DNA from: Caulobacter ginsengisoli
GTDB lineage: Bacteria > Pseudomonadota > Alphaproteobacteria > Caulobacterales > Caulobacteraceae
Direction: 5' to 3'
Length of the DNA stretch: 64,000 nucleotides
Assembly: GCF_030814835.1 (NCBI RefSeq)
Contig: NZ_JAUSVS010000001.1
Span: 935,001 to 999,000, forward strand
The notes under the pieces were generated by a model that ran no database searches, was not told the DNA's origin, and saw only the letters and a program-made list of their open reading frames with translations. Positions within the stretch are counted from its first letter, which is position 1. Each line of letters begins with the position of its first letter. Of the stretch, positions 16,356 through 25,267 are shown in pieces. The position numbers and the translations under genes are program-made.

Positions 16356-17522
16356 ATGAGCGAAGTTACCATGCCCGGCGTCTATGTGCAGGAACTGCCG
16401 TCGGGGATTGGGCCGGTCGTCCCGGCCCCCACCAACATCACCGCCTTTGTCGGCCGCACCCAGACTGGCGCGGCCGGGTCCGCCGCCACGGTTACCGGCA
16501 TCGCCGACTATTTCAGCCAGCTCGGCCCCGTCTCGGCCGACCTGCCCCTGAGCCTGGCGGTGCGAGACTATTTCAACAACGGCGGAGGGGTTGCCATCGT
16601 CCTGTCCGTAGGCAGCCCAACCGCGCCGCTGTCCGACGCCGAATGGCTGGCGGCGGTCAACGGGCTGGGCGCCGCGCCTCAGTTCAACATCCTGGCCCTT
16701 TCGCCGGACGTTCCGGGCGAGGACGTCCCGTCCACGGTCACCATGGCGGCGGTGGCCCAGTGCGCGGCGCTCGGCGCCACGGCCATCCTGGGGCCGCTGG
16801 CGTCCTGGCAGGTGGCCTTCGAGGCCCAAACCCTGGATACCATCTCGGTGGACAACCTGGGTCCCCTGCCCCTCTCCAGCCGGCAGGCGGCCGCGGTCTA
16901 TTTTCCCAACCTGCTGGTTCCCGATCCCCAGACCACCCAGCCCATCGCGGCCTCGCCGGTCGGGGCGGTGGCCGGCGTCTGGGTGTCGACCACTGTCGAG
17001 AACGGTGTCTGGGTGGCGCCGGCGGGGGTCAACCACGGCCTGATCGGCGCCGACGGCCTGACCGCCGCCCTCACCGACGCCAACGACCTGACCCTGACCG
17101 GCGCCGGCGTCAACGCCCTGCGCTCGATGGTGAACTACGGACTGGTGATCTGGGGCGCCAAGACCCTGACCGGCGTCGCCGGCAGCATGGATCCCTGGCG
17201 CTATATCCAGATCCGCCGCACCCTCATCTATATCGAGCAAAGCCTGAAGGGCAGCTTGAACTGGGTCGCCTTCCAGCCGAACAACGCCCGGCTTTGGCCC
17301 ATCATTACCCAGGTGGTCAGCCAGTTCCTCACCACGATATGGCAGAGCGGCGGGATGTTCGGCGGGACCCAGGCCGAAGCCTTTTCCGTCATCTGCGACG
17401 CCTCGAACAACACCCCCGCCGACATGGCCGCCGGCGTCGTGAACGTCCAGATCCAGGTGGCGCTGCTGGCGCCGGCTGAATTCCAGGTGATCCAGCTGCA
17501 ATTCGAAGCCGCGGCGACCTAA
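16356..17522 (+). CDS. Phage tail sheath family protein, isolated gene
   Basis: A 388-residue protein. The N-terminus MPGVYVQELPSGIGPV, then ITAFVGRTQTGAAG, and the C-terminal blocks NYGLVIWGAKTL, WRYIQIRRTLIYIEQSLKG, WVAFQPNNARLW and PAEFQVIQLQF are the conserved elements of contractile sheath proteins of phages and extracellular contractile injection systems. The sheath contracts around an inner tube to drive it through a membrane. No tube, baseplate, spike, ATPase or integrase gene lies nearby: the neighbours are a serine hydrolase and tRNA-Arg. A GGGGAGG site precedes the ATG. Composition resembles the surrounding genes. Confidence 0.85.
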   Translation: MSEVTMPGVYVQELPSGIGPVVPAPTNITAFVGRTQTGAAGSAATVTGIADYFSQLGPVSADLPLSLAVRDYFNNGGGVAIVLSVGSPTAPLSDAEWLAAVNGLGAAPQFNILALSPDVPGEDVPSTVTMAAVAQCAALGATAILGPLASWQVAFEAQTLDTISVDNLGPLPLSSRQAAAVYFPNLLVPDPQTTQPIAASPVGAVAGVWVSTTVENGVWVAPAGVNHGLIGADGLTAALTDANDLTLTGAGVNALRSMVNYGLVIWGAKTLTGVAGSMDPWRYIQIRRTLIYIEQSLKGSLNWVAFQPNNARLWPIITQVVSQFLTTIWQSGGMFGGTQAEAFSVICDASNNTPADMAAGVVNVQIQVALLAPAEFQVIQLQFEAAAT

Positions 17523-17536
17523 CGGGCGCGAGCGCC

Positions 17537-17613
17537 TGGCGACCCCGGCAGGACTTGAACCTGCAACCGTCCGCTTAGAAGGCGGATGCTCTATCCGGTT
17601 GAGCTACGGGGTC
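17537..17613 (-). tRNA. tRNA-Arg (TCT anticodon)
   Basis: A 77-base cloverleaf on the minus strand. The acceptor stem is GACCCCG paired with CGGGGTC, the anticodon loop sits in GCCTTCTAAGC giving anticodon TCT, and the T-arm is GGTTCAAGTCC. The 3' CCA is encoded (17537-17539). It lies 14 bases after the tail-sheath stop. Confidence 0.95.
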
Positions 17614-17618
17614 TAACC

Positions 17619-17924
17619 TTAGTGGGTCCAGGGGATGCGGCGGCCGGTGGCGAAGTTGTCGGCATAGGCCTTGATGATCCGCTTGGGCTCCTTGGTCTCG
17701 AAGACCTGGAAGGCGATGCCGTGCTTCTGGGCGTAGGCGACGGCTTCCTCGCGGGTTTCGAAATTCAGGCGGACCTGGCCGTTCATGTCGGTGGACTGGG
17801 TCCAGCCGGTCAGCGGGTCGTTGCGTCTGGCCGAGGCCGGTTCGAATTCCAGCAGCCAGTCGTTGGTCTTGGCCTTGCCAGACTGCATGGCGGTCTTGGC
17901 GGGGCGGTAGATGCGGGCCAGCAT
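17619..17924 (-). CDS. NADH dehydrogenase Fe-S protein 4 (NDUFS4)-like subunit
   Basis: A 101-residue protein of the 'ETC complex I subunit conserved region' family. It has ARIYRPAKTAMQSGKAKTND, GWTQSTDMNGQVRLNFETRE, EEAVAYAQKHGI and the terminal NFATGRRIPWTH. This is the alphaproteobacterial counterpart of mitochondrial NDUFS4, an accessory subunit of respiratory complex I that is encoded away from the nuo operon. The ATG at 17924 fits the family N-terminus; the open frame further upstream is not conserved. It sits directly upstream of tRNA-Arg on the same strand. Confidence 0.9.
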   Translation of the reverse strand: MLARIYRPAKTAMQSGKAKTNDWLLEFEPASARRNDPLTGWTQSTDMNGQVRLNFETREEAVAYAQKHGIAFQVFETKEPKRIIKAYADNFATGRRIPWTH

Positions 17925-18024
17925 GGCGTTCACTTCCGGGCGGCGAGTCTGTAGCGTGTCTTCAGTTGGTGCATAGCTTGGCGGCCCGGCAGGGTCCAGC
18001 CGCAAGCCGGCGGGGGTCAAAGTC

Positions 18025-18840
18025 ATGAAGTCGCGGACGCTATTGCTGACGGTCGCCATCCTGTTGCTGGGCGCCCAGGCCCTGGCGGCCGATTCCAAGG
18101 GGCCCCTGGTCACCGACCCTGACTGGGACCGCCGCCCTTTGGGCGACGATGTCGCCAAATACTATCCAGACAAGGCCATGACCAATGGCATAAGCGGCAA
18201 GGCGATCATCGCCTGCCGTATCGCGGTCACCGGCTATCTCGAGAACTGCCGCATCATGGACGAGGCGCCGGCCGGCCAGGACTTCGGCGTCGCCAGCGTC
18301 CGGATGGCGGAAAAGCGCCTCTTCCACATGAAGCCGATGAGCCTGATGGGCAGGCCCGTGGGAGGACAGGTCGTCTTCGTGCCCGTCGTCTGGCTGGCGC
18401 CCGACTCCAGCGGCTATCCCCGCACCGACTTCAGACCGGGCGACAACGCCCTTCTGCTGACGCCCGATCCAGCCGGCTCGATCCGCTGTCCGACCGCCGC
18501 CGCGCCGGGCCAGATGTGCAAGCCGCATACGGTCAGCTGGACCGAGCAGCCGATGTTCCTGGAGATCAAGGCCCAGCAGGCGGCTGGCGGCGCTCTGGAG
18601 GGTCTCAGCCAACTCAACTGCCAGATCCAGCCGGACCTGCGGCTTAAGGACTGCAAGATCGCGGGGGTGACGACGCCAGCGGCCGTGGCGGCCGCGACGG
18701 CCATCGCCGATGGCCTGTTGGCGCCGGCAAAAGCCGAGGATGGGACCGCGACGGTCGGCGCCCGCATCGTTGTGACACTGAACTGGACCCGCCTGATCCA
18801 GAAGATGGCCGCCTATGACAAGGTGACCGACGGGCTATAG
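18025..18840 (+). CDS. Secreted protein with TonB C-terminal-like domain
   Basis: A 271-residue protein with a signal peptide ([16 protein letters not shown]). Residues 45-110 carry the TonB_C-like pattern: [20 protein letters not shown], 'v.GylenCri.[19 protein letters not shown]'. Unlike TonB itself there is no transmembrane anchor or Pro-rich spacer, so it is a soluble periplasmic protein of unknown role. A second half with paired Cys (ELNCQ/KDCK-type spacing) looks like a degenerate repeat of the same domain. It is divergent from the NDUFS4-like gene, with a 100-base shared upstream region. Confidence 0.7.
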   Translation: MKSRTLLLTVAILLLGAQALAADSKGPLVTDPDWDRRPLGDDVAKYYPDKAMTNGISGKAIIACRIAVTGYLENCRIMDEAPAGQDFGVASVRMAEKRLFHMKPMSLMGRPVGGQVVFVPVVWLAPDSSGYPRTDFRPGDNALLLTPDPAGSIRCPTAAAPGQMCKPHTVSWTEQPMFLEIKAQQAAGGALEGLSQLNCQIQPDLRLKDCKIAGVTTPAAVAAATAIADGLLAPAKAEDGTATVGARIVVTLNWTRLIQKMAAYDKVTDGL

Positions 18841-18847
18841 GTCCGGA

Positions 18848-18924
<77 letters not shown>

Positions 18925-18974
18925 TTGATCCGGTGTATCAGGCGCGGGTGTTTGCCACGCCCGCGCTCTCGACG

Positions 18975-19406
18975 CTAGAGGTCGATCTTGCGGTGCATGG
19001 TCTTGAAGATGCCTGAGGCCCGCATGACCTGTTTCTCGCCCACCCGGATGCGGCCTTCGACGAAGACCATGTCCTTGGTCTTGCGGGTGACATGGGCGTC
19101 GCCGAACACCCACTCCCCGGCCCTGGCCATCGACAGATAGTCAAGCGACAGGTGGATGGTCACCGAGGCGCCGCCGGTGGCGCGGTGCACGGCCCTGGCC
19201 AGCAGGCCGTCCATGAAGGTGGCCAGCATGCCGCCATGGACGATGCCCATGCCGTTGCAGTGGCGCTTCAGCCCAAAGAAGGCGTGCTCGAAGCCGCCGT
19301 CCTCGTTGAAGCGATGGAAGAAGGGGCCGTTGTGGGTGGTGTAGGGGCCGCGCGCCGAGGATTCGAAGCCCGCCGGCGGCTCGGGAACCCGCTCGTTCTC
19401 GCTCAC
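18975..19406 (-). CDS. PaaI-type hotdog thioesterase
   Basis: A 143-residue single hotdog domain. The motif GIVHGGMLATFMDGLLARAV holds the HGG...D active-site arrangement of PaaI/YbgC-like acyl-CoA thioesterases, followed by SVTIHLSLDYLSMARAGEWV and the strand VFVEGRIRVGEKQVMRASGI. It probably hydrolyses an aryl- or acyl-CoA; the substrate is unknown. The start is GTG at 19406, overlapping the stop of the upstream DUF192 gene by 4 bases, so the two are co-translated. Confidence 0.88.
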   Translation of the reverse strand: MSENERVPEPPAGFESSARGPYTTHNGPFFHRFNEDGGFEHAFFGLKRHCNGMGIVHGGMLATFMDGLLARAVHRATGGASVTIHLSLDYLSMARAGEWVFGDAHVTRKTKDMVFVEGRIRVGEKQVMRASGIFKTMHRKIDL

Positions 19407-19918
19407 TTGGGAGCGCCGCCCGGCAGCGTCGAGAAATGCACCCGGTCGCCGGGCGCCAGGCCCAGGGCGGCGGCGCGGCCGGCGCCCAGCTCCAGGACGC
19501 CGCGGATCACGCCGTTCGAGGCGGTGAGTTCATCGGACATCGGGGTGACATCGTGGGCGATGGAGAGGATGCGGCCGTCCGGGGCAATGAACACCATGTC
19601 CAGCGAGATCAGGGTGTTGTGCATCCAGAAGGTCACGGCGCGGGGCGGGCTGAAGTCGAACATCATGCCCCGGTCGGCGGCGATGGACGGGCGGCACATC
19701 AGTCCCAGGTTCCGCAGAGGCTCGGTGTCGGCCAACTCGACCTTCACCGCCACCACGCCCTTGGCGGTGTCGATGGTTAGGTCATGCAGCGCCGGATTGG
19801 CCGGAACCACAAAGCCGTCGCAGTTTTGCGGGACGGGAGGCGCATCGGAATTGGCCGGGCCCGCGCAGGCGGCCAACAACACCGCCACGGTCGCCACAAG
19901 GCTCCAGCGCGAAACCAT
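19403..19918 (-). CDS. DUF192 family lipoprotein
   Basis: A 171-residue lipoprotein with lipobox LLAAC (VATVAVLLAACAG). The DUF192 core follows: VKVELADTEPLRNLGLMCR, DRGMMFDFSPPRAVTFWMHN, TLISLDMVFIAPDGRILSIA, and GVLELGAGRAAALGLAPGDR. DUF192 proteins are small secreted or cytoplasmic barrels of unknown function. It begins the pair with the hotdog thioesterase; 29 bases separate its start from the cold-shock gene stop upstream. Confidence 0.9.
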   Translation of the reverse strand: MVSRWSLVATVAVLLAACAGPANSDAPPVPQNCDGFVVPANPALHDLTIDTAKGVVAVKVELADTEPLRNLGLMCRPSIAADRGMMFDFSPPRAVTFWMHNTLISLDMVFIAPDGRILSIAHDVTPMSDELTASNGVIRGVLELGAGRAAALGLAPGDRVHFSTLPGGAPK

Positions 19919-19947
19919 ACGTCACTCCAGAAACTAGGACTCCGGCG

Positions 19948-20805
<858 letters not shown>

Positions 20806-20885
20806 ACGGCAGGGAGCCGGGTCTATAGCCGCGTTGCTTTTGGCGTGCAAGCCTTGCGGGACGGGTTTTTGGCGGCTTTTAGCCC

Positions 20886-20934
20886 GGACCCTGACCGTTT
20901 CAGATGAAGTCATCTGAAACGGCAAGAAGGGTCC
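20886..20934. repeat. Palindrome next to family A repeat copy 2
   Basis: The core is a perfect 13-base inverted repeat, CCGTTTCAGATGA and TCATCTGAAACGG, with a 2-base centre (20895-20922). Outer arms GGACCCT (20886-20892) and AGGGTCC (20928-20934) extend the stem. It lies 12 bases from the family A element at 20947-21000, and together they fill the gap between recJ and tRNA-Glu. Confidence 0.75.
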
Positions 20935-20946
20935 TGTTTTCAGAGT

Positions 20947-21000
20947 GTAGAGCACGTCGGGCGGCAGAACCGGTGTCCACTTCTGCCTGACGTGCTCTAC
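20947..21000. repeat. Palindromic intergenic repeat, family A, copy 2
   Basis: A 54-base element. Outer arms are GTAGAGCACGTC (20947-20958) and GACGTGCTCTAC (20989-21000). Inner arms are GGCAGAA (20963-20969) and TTCTGCC (20981-20987). The loop is CCGGTGTCCAC. The right outer arm contains the recJ stop codon (20997-20999, read on the minus strand). It is homologous to the copy at 10223-10271. Confidence 0.8.
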
Positions 21001-22784
21001 GTGACCATACGGGGGTCGGCGCCGTCCTCGATCTCGAATTGGACGCCCTCCCGCCCCTGCCAGTCGTCGGGTTTCAGCCGGCCGACCAGATGCATGGACG
21101 CGGGGCTGGCCAGCAGCCGGCGGCCCAGGTCCGTCTCCTCCGCCCGCCAGGCCATGGCCTTGAGGCGCTGGCCGGAATTGTCGATCAGGGTGCAGCGGAT
21201 ATGGCCGCCCTTCACCGGCGTGGCCCGCTCGATTCGGGCCCCGGCGATGGCGAACATCGGCTCGGGATTGCCCGGTCCGAACGGGGCCAGGCGCTGGAAG
21301 TCCTGCCACAGAGCCCGGTCGGCGCCCGTGCCGATCAGGGCGTCGATCTCGACGGCGTCCGCGGCCGCCGCCTCGTCCATCTCGCCAGCCAGCCGCGCGT
21401 TGAGGAAATCGCGCAGCTCCGGGACCGCCGAGGGCCGGATGGTCAGGCCCGCCGCCATGGCGTGGCCGCCGCCGGCCAGCAGCAGGCCCTCGTCGAAGGC
21501 GGCCTGCACCGCGGCGCCCAGATTGACCCCCGGCTGCGAGCGGCCCGAGCCCTTGCCGATATCGCCGGCCCGGTCGACGCCGATCACCACCACCGGCTTG
21601 CGATAACGCTCGCGCAGCCGGCCGGCGACGATGCCGACCACGCCGGGGTGCCAGTCATCACCGGAGACGACGATGGCGGCGGCGTTGGGATCCAGATTGC
21701 TGTCCCGCTCGATGGCGACCACGGCCTCGTCGATGACCTGCCGCTCGACCTCCTTGCGGGAGGCATTGAGACTGTCGAGCTGTTGGGCCAGGTCGGCGGC
21801 CTCGTCCGGATCGTCGGTGGCCAGCAGCCGCGCGCCCAGGTCCGAGCGGCCGATCCGGCCCGCCGCATTGATTCGCGGGCCCAGCACCCAGCCGACATGG
21901 AAGACGCCCGCCGGGCCAGAGGCGCCGGCGACGTCCATCAGCGCCTTGAGGCCGGGGTTCTTCCAGCCGCTCATGACCCTTAGGCCCTGGCTGGCCAGGG
22001 CGCGGTTGAAGCCGTGCAGCGAGGTGACGTCGCAGATGGCCCCCATGGCGGCCAGGTCCAGCCACTGGCGCAGGTCCGGTTCGGGCCGCTCGGCGAACAG
22101 CCCGCGCTTGCGGGCCTCGCGGTTGAGGGCGGCCAGCAGCACGAAGGTCACCCCGGCGGCGGCCAGATGCCCCTGCCCCGAGGTGTCGTCCGGCCGGTTG
22201 GGGTTGACCAGGGCGGCGGCCGGGGGTGGCTCGCCGCGCATCAGGTGGTGGTCGATGACCACGACGTCGAGGCCGATCTTCGCCGCTTCGTGGAGTGCGT
22301 CATGGGCGGCCGCCCCGCAGTCGACAGTGACCACCAGCTCGGCCCCCGACTCGCGGATATGGCGGAAGGCGGCGGGGCTGGGCCCATAGCCTTCGGTGAC
22401 ACGGTCGGGGACATAGACCGGGATCTCCTGGCCCATGGCCCGGAACCAGCGGACGATCTGGGCGGCGCTGGAGGCCCCGTCGACATCGTAGTCGGCGAAA
22501 ACGGTCATCGGCCGGCCAGCCTGCAGAGCGTCCACTAAAATGGACGCCGCCTTGTCCATGTCCGCGAAACTGGACGGATCGGGGAACTGGGCCTTGAGGG
22601 TCGGGGTCAGGTAGTCGGCCACCTGCTCGATGGTGACGCCCCGGCTGGCCACGGCCCGGGCCAGCGGCTCGGACAGGCCGTGTCGGGTCTGATGGTAGCG
22701 GGTCGTGTTGTCGTCGGCCGGCCGTTGCCGCCAGGCCCGGCCGGTCAGCGAGCGGGAAACGCCTAGAAACGTGTCGTCAGACAT
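20997..22784 (-). CDS. recJ: Single-stranded-DNA-specific exonuclease RecJ
   Basis: A 595-residue DHH-family 5'-3' exonuclease. Motifs run in order: VFADYDVDGASSAA, TVDCGAAAHD, VVVIDHHLMRGEPP, GAICDVTSL, and the DHHA1 GGGHAMAAGLT block. It resects DNA in recombination and mismatch repair. The ATG at 22784 precedes the family N-terminus; a TTG two codons earlier is also possible. Its stop lies inside a palindromic repeat arm. It follows glpX on the same strand, separated by a 164-base hairpin repeat. Confidence 0.95.
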   Translation of the reverse strand: MSDDTFLGVSRSLTGRAWRQRPADDNTTRYHQTRHGLSEPLARAVASRGVTIEQVADYLTPTLKAQFPDPSSFADMDKAASILVDALQAGRPMTVFADYDVDGASSAAQIVRWFRAMGQEIPVYVPDRVTEGYGPSPAAFRHIRESGAELVVTVDCGAAAHDALHEAAKIGLDVVVIDHHLMRGEPPPAAALVNPNRPDDTSGQGHLAAAGVTFVLLAALNREARKRGLFAERPEPDLRQWLDLAAMGAICDVTSLHGFNRALASQGLRVMSGWKNPGLKALMDVAGASGPAGVFHVGWVLGPRINAAGRIGRSDLGARLLATDDPDEAADLAQQLDSLNASRKEVERQVIDEAVVAIERDSNLDPNAAAIVVSGDDWHPGVVGIVAGRLRERYRKPVVVIGVDRAGDIGKGSGRSQPGVNLGAAVQAAFDEGLLLAGGGHAMAAGLTIRPSAVPELRDFLNARLAGEMDEAAAADAVEIDALIGTGADRALWQDFQRLAPFGPGNPEPMFAIAGARIERATPVKGGHIRCTLIDNSGQRLKAMAWRAEETDLGRRLLASPASMHLVGRLKPDDWQGREGVQFEIEDGADPRMVT

Positions 22785-22791
22785 GGCCAAA

Positions 22792-22955
22792 AGCCCTTCC
22801 CCCGCTGGCGGGGGAAGTGGCCCGACAGCGAAGCTGGAGGGTCGTTGGGGGTCCTTGCGGCGCTGGCCTAGTCTGCGGGGGCTGCCGGAAGGCCCCCCAT
22901 CGACCTTCGATGCTGCGCATCTCAGGCCACTTCCCCCGCCAGCGGGGGAAGGGCT
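22792..22955. repeat. Long hairpin repeat, family B, copy 1
   Basis: A 31-base perfect inverted repeat: left arm 22792-22822, right arm 22925-22955, both containing CTTCCCCCGC/GCGGGGGAAG. The 102-base interior is partly self-complementary (AGCGAAGCTGGAGGGTCG against CGACCTTCGATGCTG). It fills nearly the whole recJ-glpX gap. The GTGGC...GCGAAGC portion next to the left arm recurs in the element at 62210-62376. Confidence 0.8.
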
Positions 22956-22967
22956 GGAATTCGAACA

Positions 22968-23918
22968 TCAAACCGGCCGCTTCATCCGCACTTCGCGCAC
23001 CGTGCGGGTCGAGGAGTTCATCACCAGCGAATGGGTGTGGACGAAGCCGCCCTCCAGGCGCACGCCATCCAACAGGGCGCCCTTGGTCACGCCGGTGGCG
23101 GCGAAGATGGCGTCGGCCCGGACGATTTCGTTCAGAGTGTATTTCTTGTCCAGATCGGTGATGCCGATGCGGGCGGCCCGGGCGCGCTCGTCGTTGTTGC
23201 GGAACACCAGCCGGCCCTGGAACTGGCCGCCGACGCATTTCAGCGCCGCGCAGGCCAGGACGCCCTCGGGGGCGCCGCCCTGGCCGACATAGAGGTCGAC
23301 GCCGGTCGAGGGATCGGCGGTGTTCATCACCCCGGCCACGTCGCCGTCGGTGATCAGATAGACCCGGGCGCCCGCGTCGCGCAGGCTGGCGATGATCTCG
23401 GCATGGCGCGGGCGATCCAGCACGCAGACGGTGATCTCGCTGACCGGCACGCCCTTGGCGGCGGCCATGGCCTTGGCGTTGTCGGCCGGCGACTTGTCGA
23501 GATCGATGATCCCGTCCTTGAAGCCAGGCCCGCAGGCGATCTTGTCCATATAGGTGTCGGGGGCGTTCAGCAGGGTCCCGGCCGGGGCCCAGGCCATCAC
23601 CGCCAGGGCGTTGGCCATGGCCTTGGCGGTCAGGGTCGTGCCTTCCAGCGGGTCCAGGGCAATGTCGACCCGGGGGCCGCCCTTGCCGACCTTCTCGCCG
23701 ATATAGAGCATCGGGGCTTCGTCCCGCTCGCCCTCGCCGATGACGATCTCGCCATCGATGTCGAGGTCGTTGAGGGCATTGCGCATGGCGTCGACGGCGG
23801 CCTGGTCGGCGGCCTTCTCGTCGCCGCGGCCGACCATGGCCCAGGAAGCGATGGCGGCGGCTTCCGTGACGCGGACAGCGTCCAGCACCAGGCCGCGGTC
23901 AAGAACGTCTGAACTCAT
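22968..23918 (-). CDS. glpX: Class II fructose-1,6-bisphosphatase
   Basis: A 316-residue GlpX-type phosphatase. Landmarks are the metal-binding GEIVIGEGERDEAPMLYIGE, DIALDPLEGTTLTAKAMANA and DGDVAGVMNTADP, plus the substrate-binding GQGGAPEGVLACAALKC. It makes fructose-6-phosphate in gluconeogenesis. The ATG at 23918 fits the family start (MSSDVLDRGLVLDAVRVTEA). It follows hom by about 58 bases on the same strand; the order aminotransferase, hom, glpX, recJ is common in alphaproteobacteria. Confidence 0.95.
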   Translation of the reverse strand: MSSDVLDRGLVLDAVRVTEAAAIASWAMVGRGDEKAADQAAVDAMRNALNDLDIDGEIVIGEGERDEAPMLYIGEKVGKGGPRVDIALDPLEGTTLTAKAMANALAVMAWAPAGTLLNAPDTYMDKIACGPGFKDGIIDLDKSPADNAKAMAAAKGVPVSEITVCVLDRPRHAEIIASLRDAGARVYLITDGDVAGVMNTADPSTGVDLYVGQGGAPEGVLACAALKCVGGQFQGRLVFRNNDERARAARIGITDLDKKYTLNEIVRADAIFAATGVTKGALLDGVRLEGGFVHTHSLVMNSSTRTVREVRMKRPV

Positions 23919-23976
23919 GTAAGGCGTCTCCCGGTCCCACAAGTGGGGACCGTCCCCATCTATTCTTCAAGGATTC

Positions 23977-25266
23977 TCAGATGCGCGCGATGCGCAACAG
24001 GCGGGGACGCTCTAGCACAGCAGGAAGTTTTTCGATGCGGTTTATCGCATCGGTCAGCACCGATTCCGCCGTCGCATGGGTGGTCAGCACAATCGGCACC
24101 CCGCCGGCGTCCTCGACGGGCTTTTGCAGGAAGCTGTCGATGGAGACGCCGCACTCGGCCAGGGTCTCGGAAACCGCCGCGATGACGCCGGCCTGGTCGC
24201 GGACCAGCAGGCGCAGATAGGCCTTGCCGACCCGGCGCGTGGGGGCCACGGCCACGAAGGGCCGAAGCTTGCCGGCCGGGGCCTGGAAGACCGGGCGACT
24301 GGCCCCGGTCATCACGTCGGCGATATCGGCGGCGACGGCGGCGGCGGTCGGGCCCGAGCCCGCGCCCGGGCCCTGGATGAAGATGCGGCCGATGCGCCTG
24401 CCCTCGATGAAGAGGGCGTTCAGCGCCCCCCGCGTCTCGGCCAGCGGATGGCCCAGCGGCACCAGCGAGGGGTGAACGCGGACGGCCACGCCCTCTTCGG
24501 AGCGGTCGGCCGAGGCGATCAGGCGGATGCGATAGCCCAGGTCCTTGGCCAGCTTGATGTCGAGCAGCTCGATCTGGCTGATCCCCTCGATCTCGGCCGC
24601 CGCGAAGGTCGGGGCGCAGCCGAAGGCCAGGGCCGCCAGGATCGAGACCTTGTGGGCGGCGTCGAAGCCGCCGACATCCATGGTCGGGTCGGCCTCGGCA
24701 TAGCCCATGCGCTGGGCGTCGCCGAGCACGTCGGCGAAGGAACGGCCCGAGGCCTCCATCTCCGAGAGGATGTAGTTGCAGGTGCCGTTGAGGATGCCCG
24801 CGACGCTGGCCACGTCGTCGCCGACCATGGCCTCACGCAGCATCTTCACCGCCGGGGTGCCGCCCATGACGGCCGCCTCGAACAGCAGCGGCACGCCGGC
24901 CGCTTCGGCGAGGGCCGCCAGTTCGGCGCCGTGCTCGGCGATCAGGGCCTTGTTGGCGGTGACCACCGGCTTGCCGGCCTTCAGCGCCGCCTCGACCGCG
25001 GCCTTGGCCGGGCCGTCCGAGCCGCCGACCAGCTCGACGAAGACGTCGGTCTCGGGGCTGAGCGCCAGCTGCACCGCATCGTCGAACCAGGCGTAGCCTG
25101 AGATATCGACCGGGCGCGGCCGGGATTTTGAGCGGGCCGAGACGCCGGTGATCACGGCCTTGCCGCCGGCGGGGGCGAAGTCCGGGCGTTCGCTCAGGAA
25201 CTGCAGCAGCCCCGAGCCGACGGTGCCCAGGCCCGCGACGCCAAGGCGCCAGGTTTTCTGGGTCAT
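23977..25266 (-). CDS. hom: Homoserine dehydrogenase
   Basis: A 429-residue monofunctional enzyme. It has an N-terminal Rossmann motif GVAGLGTVGSGLL, the substrate-binding core KPVVTANKALIAEHG and ILNGTCNYILSEME, the RLIASADRSEEG region, and a C-terminal ACT domain (about 350-429, LRLLVRDQAGVIAAVSETLA) for feedback by threonine. It reduces aspartate semialdehyde to homoserine for threonine and methionine synthesis. The aminotransferase stop lies 1 base upstream of its ATG, so the two are tightly coupled. Confidence 0.95.
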   Translation of the reverse strand: MTQKTWRLGVAGLGTVGSGLLQFLSERPDFAPAGGKAVITGVSARSKSRPRPVDISGYAWFDDAVQLALSPETDVFVELVGGSDGPAKAAVEAALKAGKPVVTANKALIAEHGAELAALAEAAGVPLLFEAAVMGGTPAVKMLREAMVGDDVASVAGILNGTCNYILSEMEASGRSFADVLGDAQRMGYAEADPTMDVGGFDAAHKVSILAALAFGCAPTFAAAEIEGISQIELLDIKLAKDLGYRIRLIASADRSEEGVAVRVHPSLVPLGHPLAETRGALNALFIEGRRIGRIFIQGPGAGSGPTAAAVAADIADVMTGASRPVFQAPAGKLRPFVAVAPTRRVGKAYLRLLVRDQAGVIAAVSETLAECGVSIDSFLQKPVEDAGGVPIVLTTHATAESVLTDAINRIEKLPAVLERPRLLRIARI

Positions 25267-25267
25267 G

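Noticed and set aside
16356..17613. Prophage remnant at tRNA-Arg
   Set aside because: No integrase, no direct repeat of the tRNA 3' end, no other phage genes and no composition shift were seen. Only the single sheath gene stands out.
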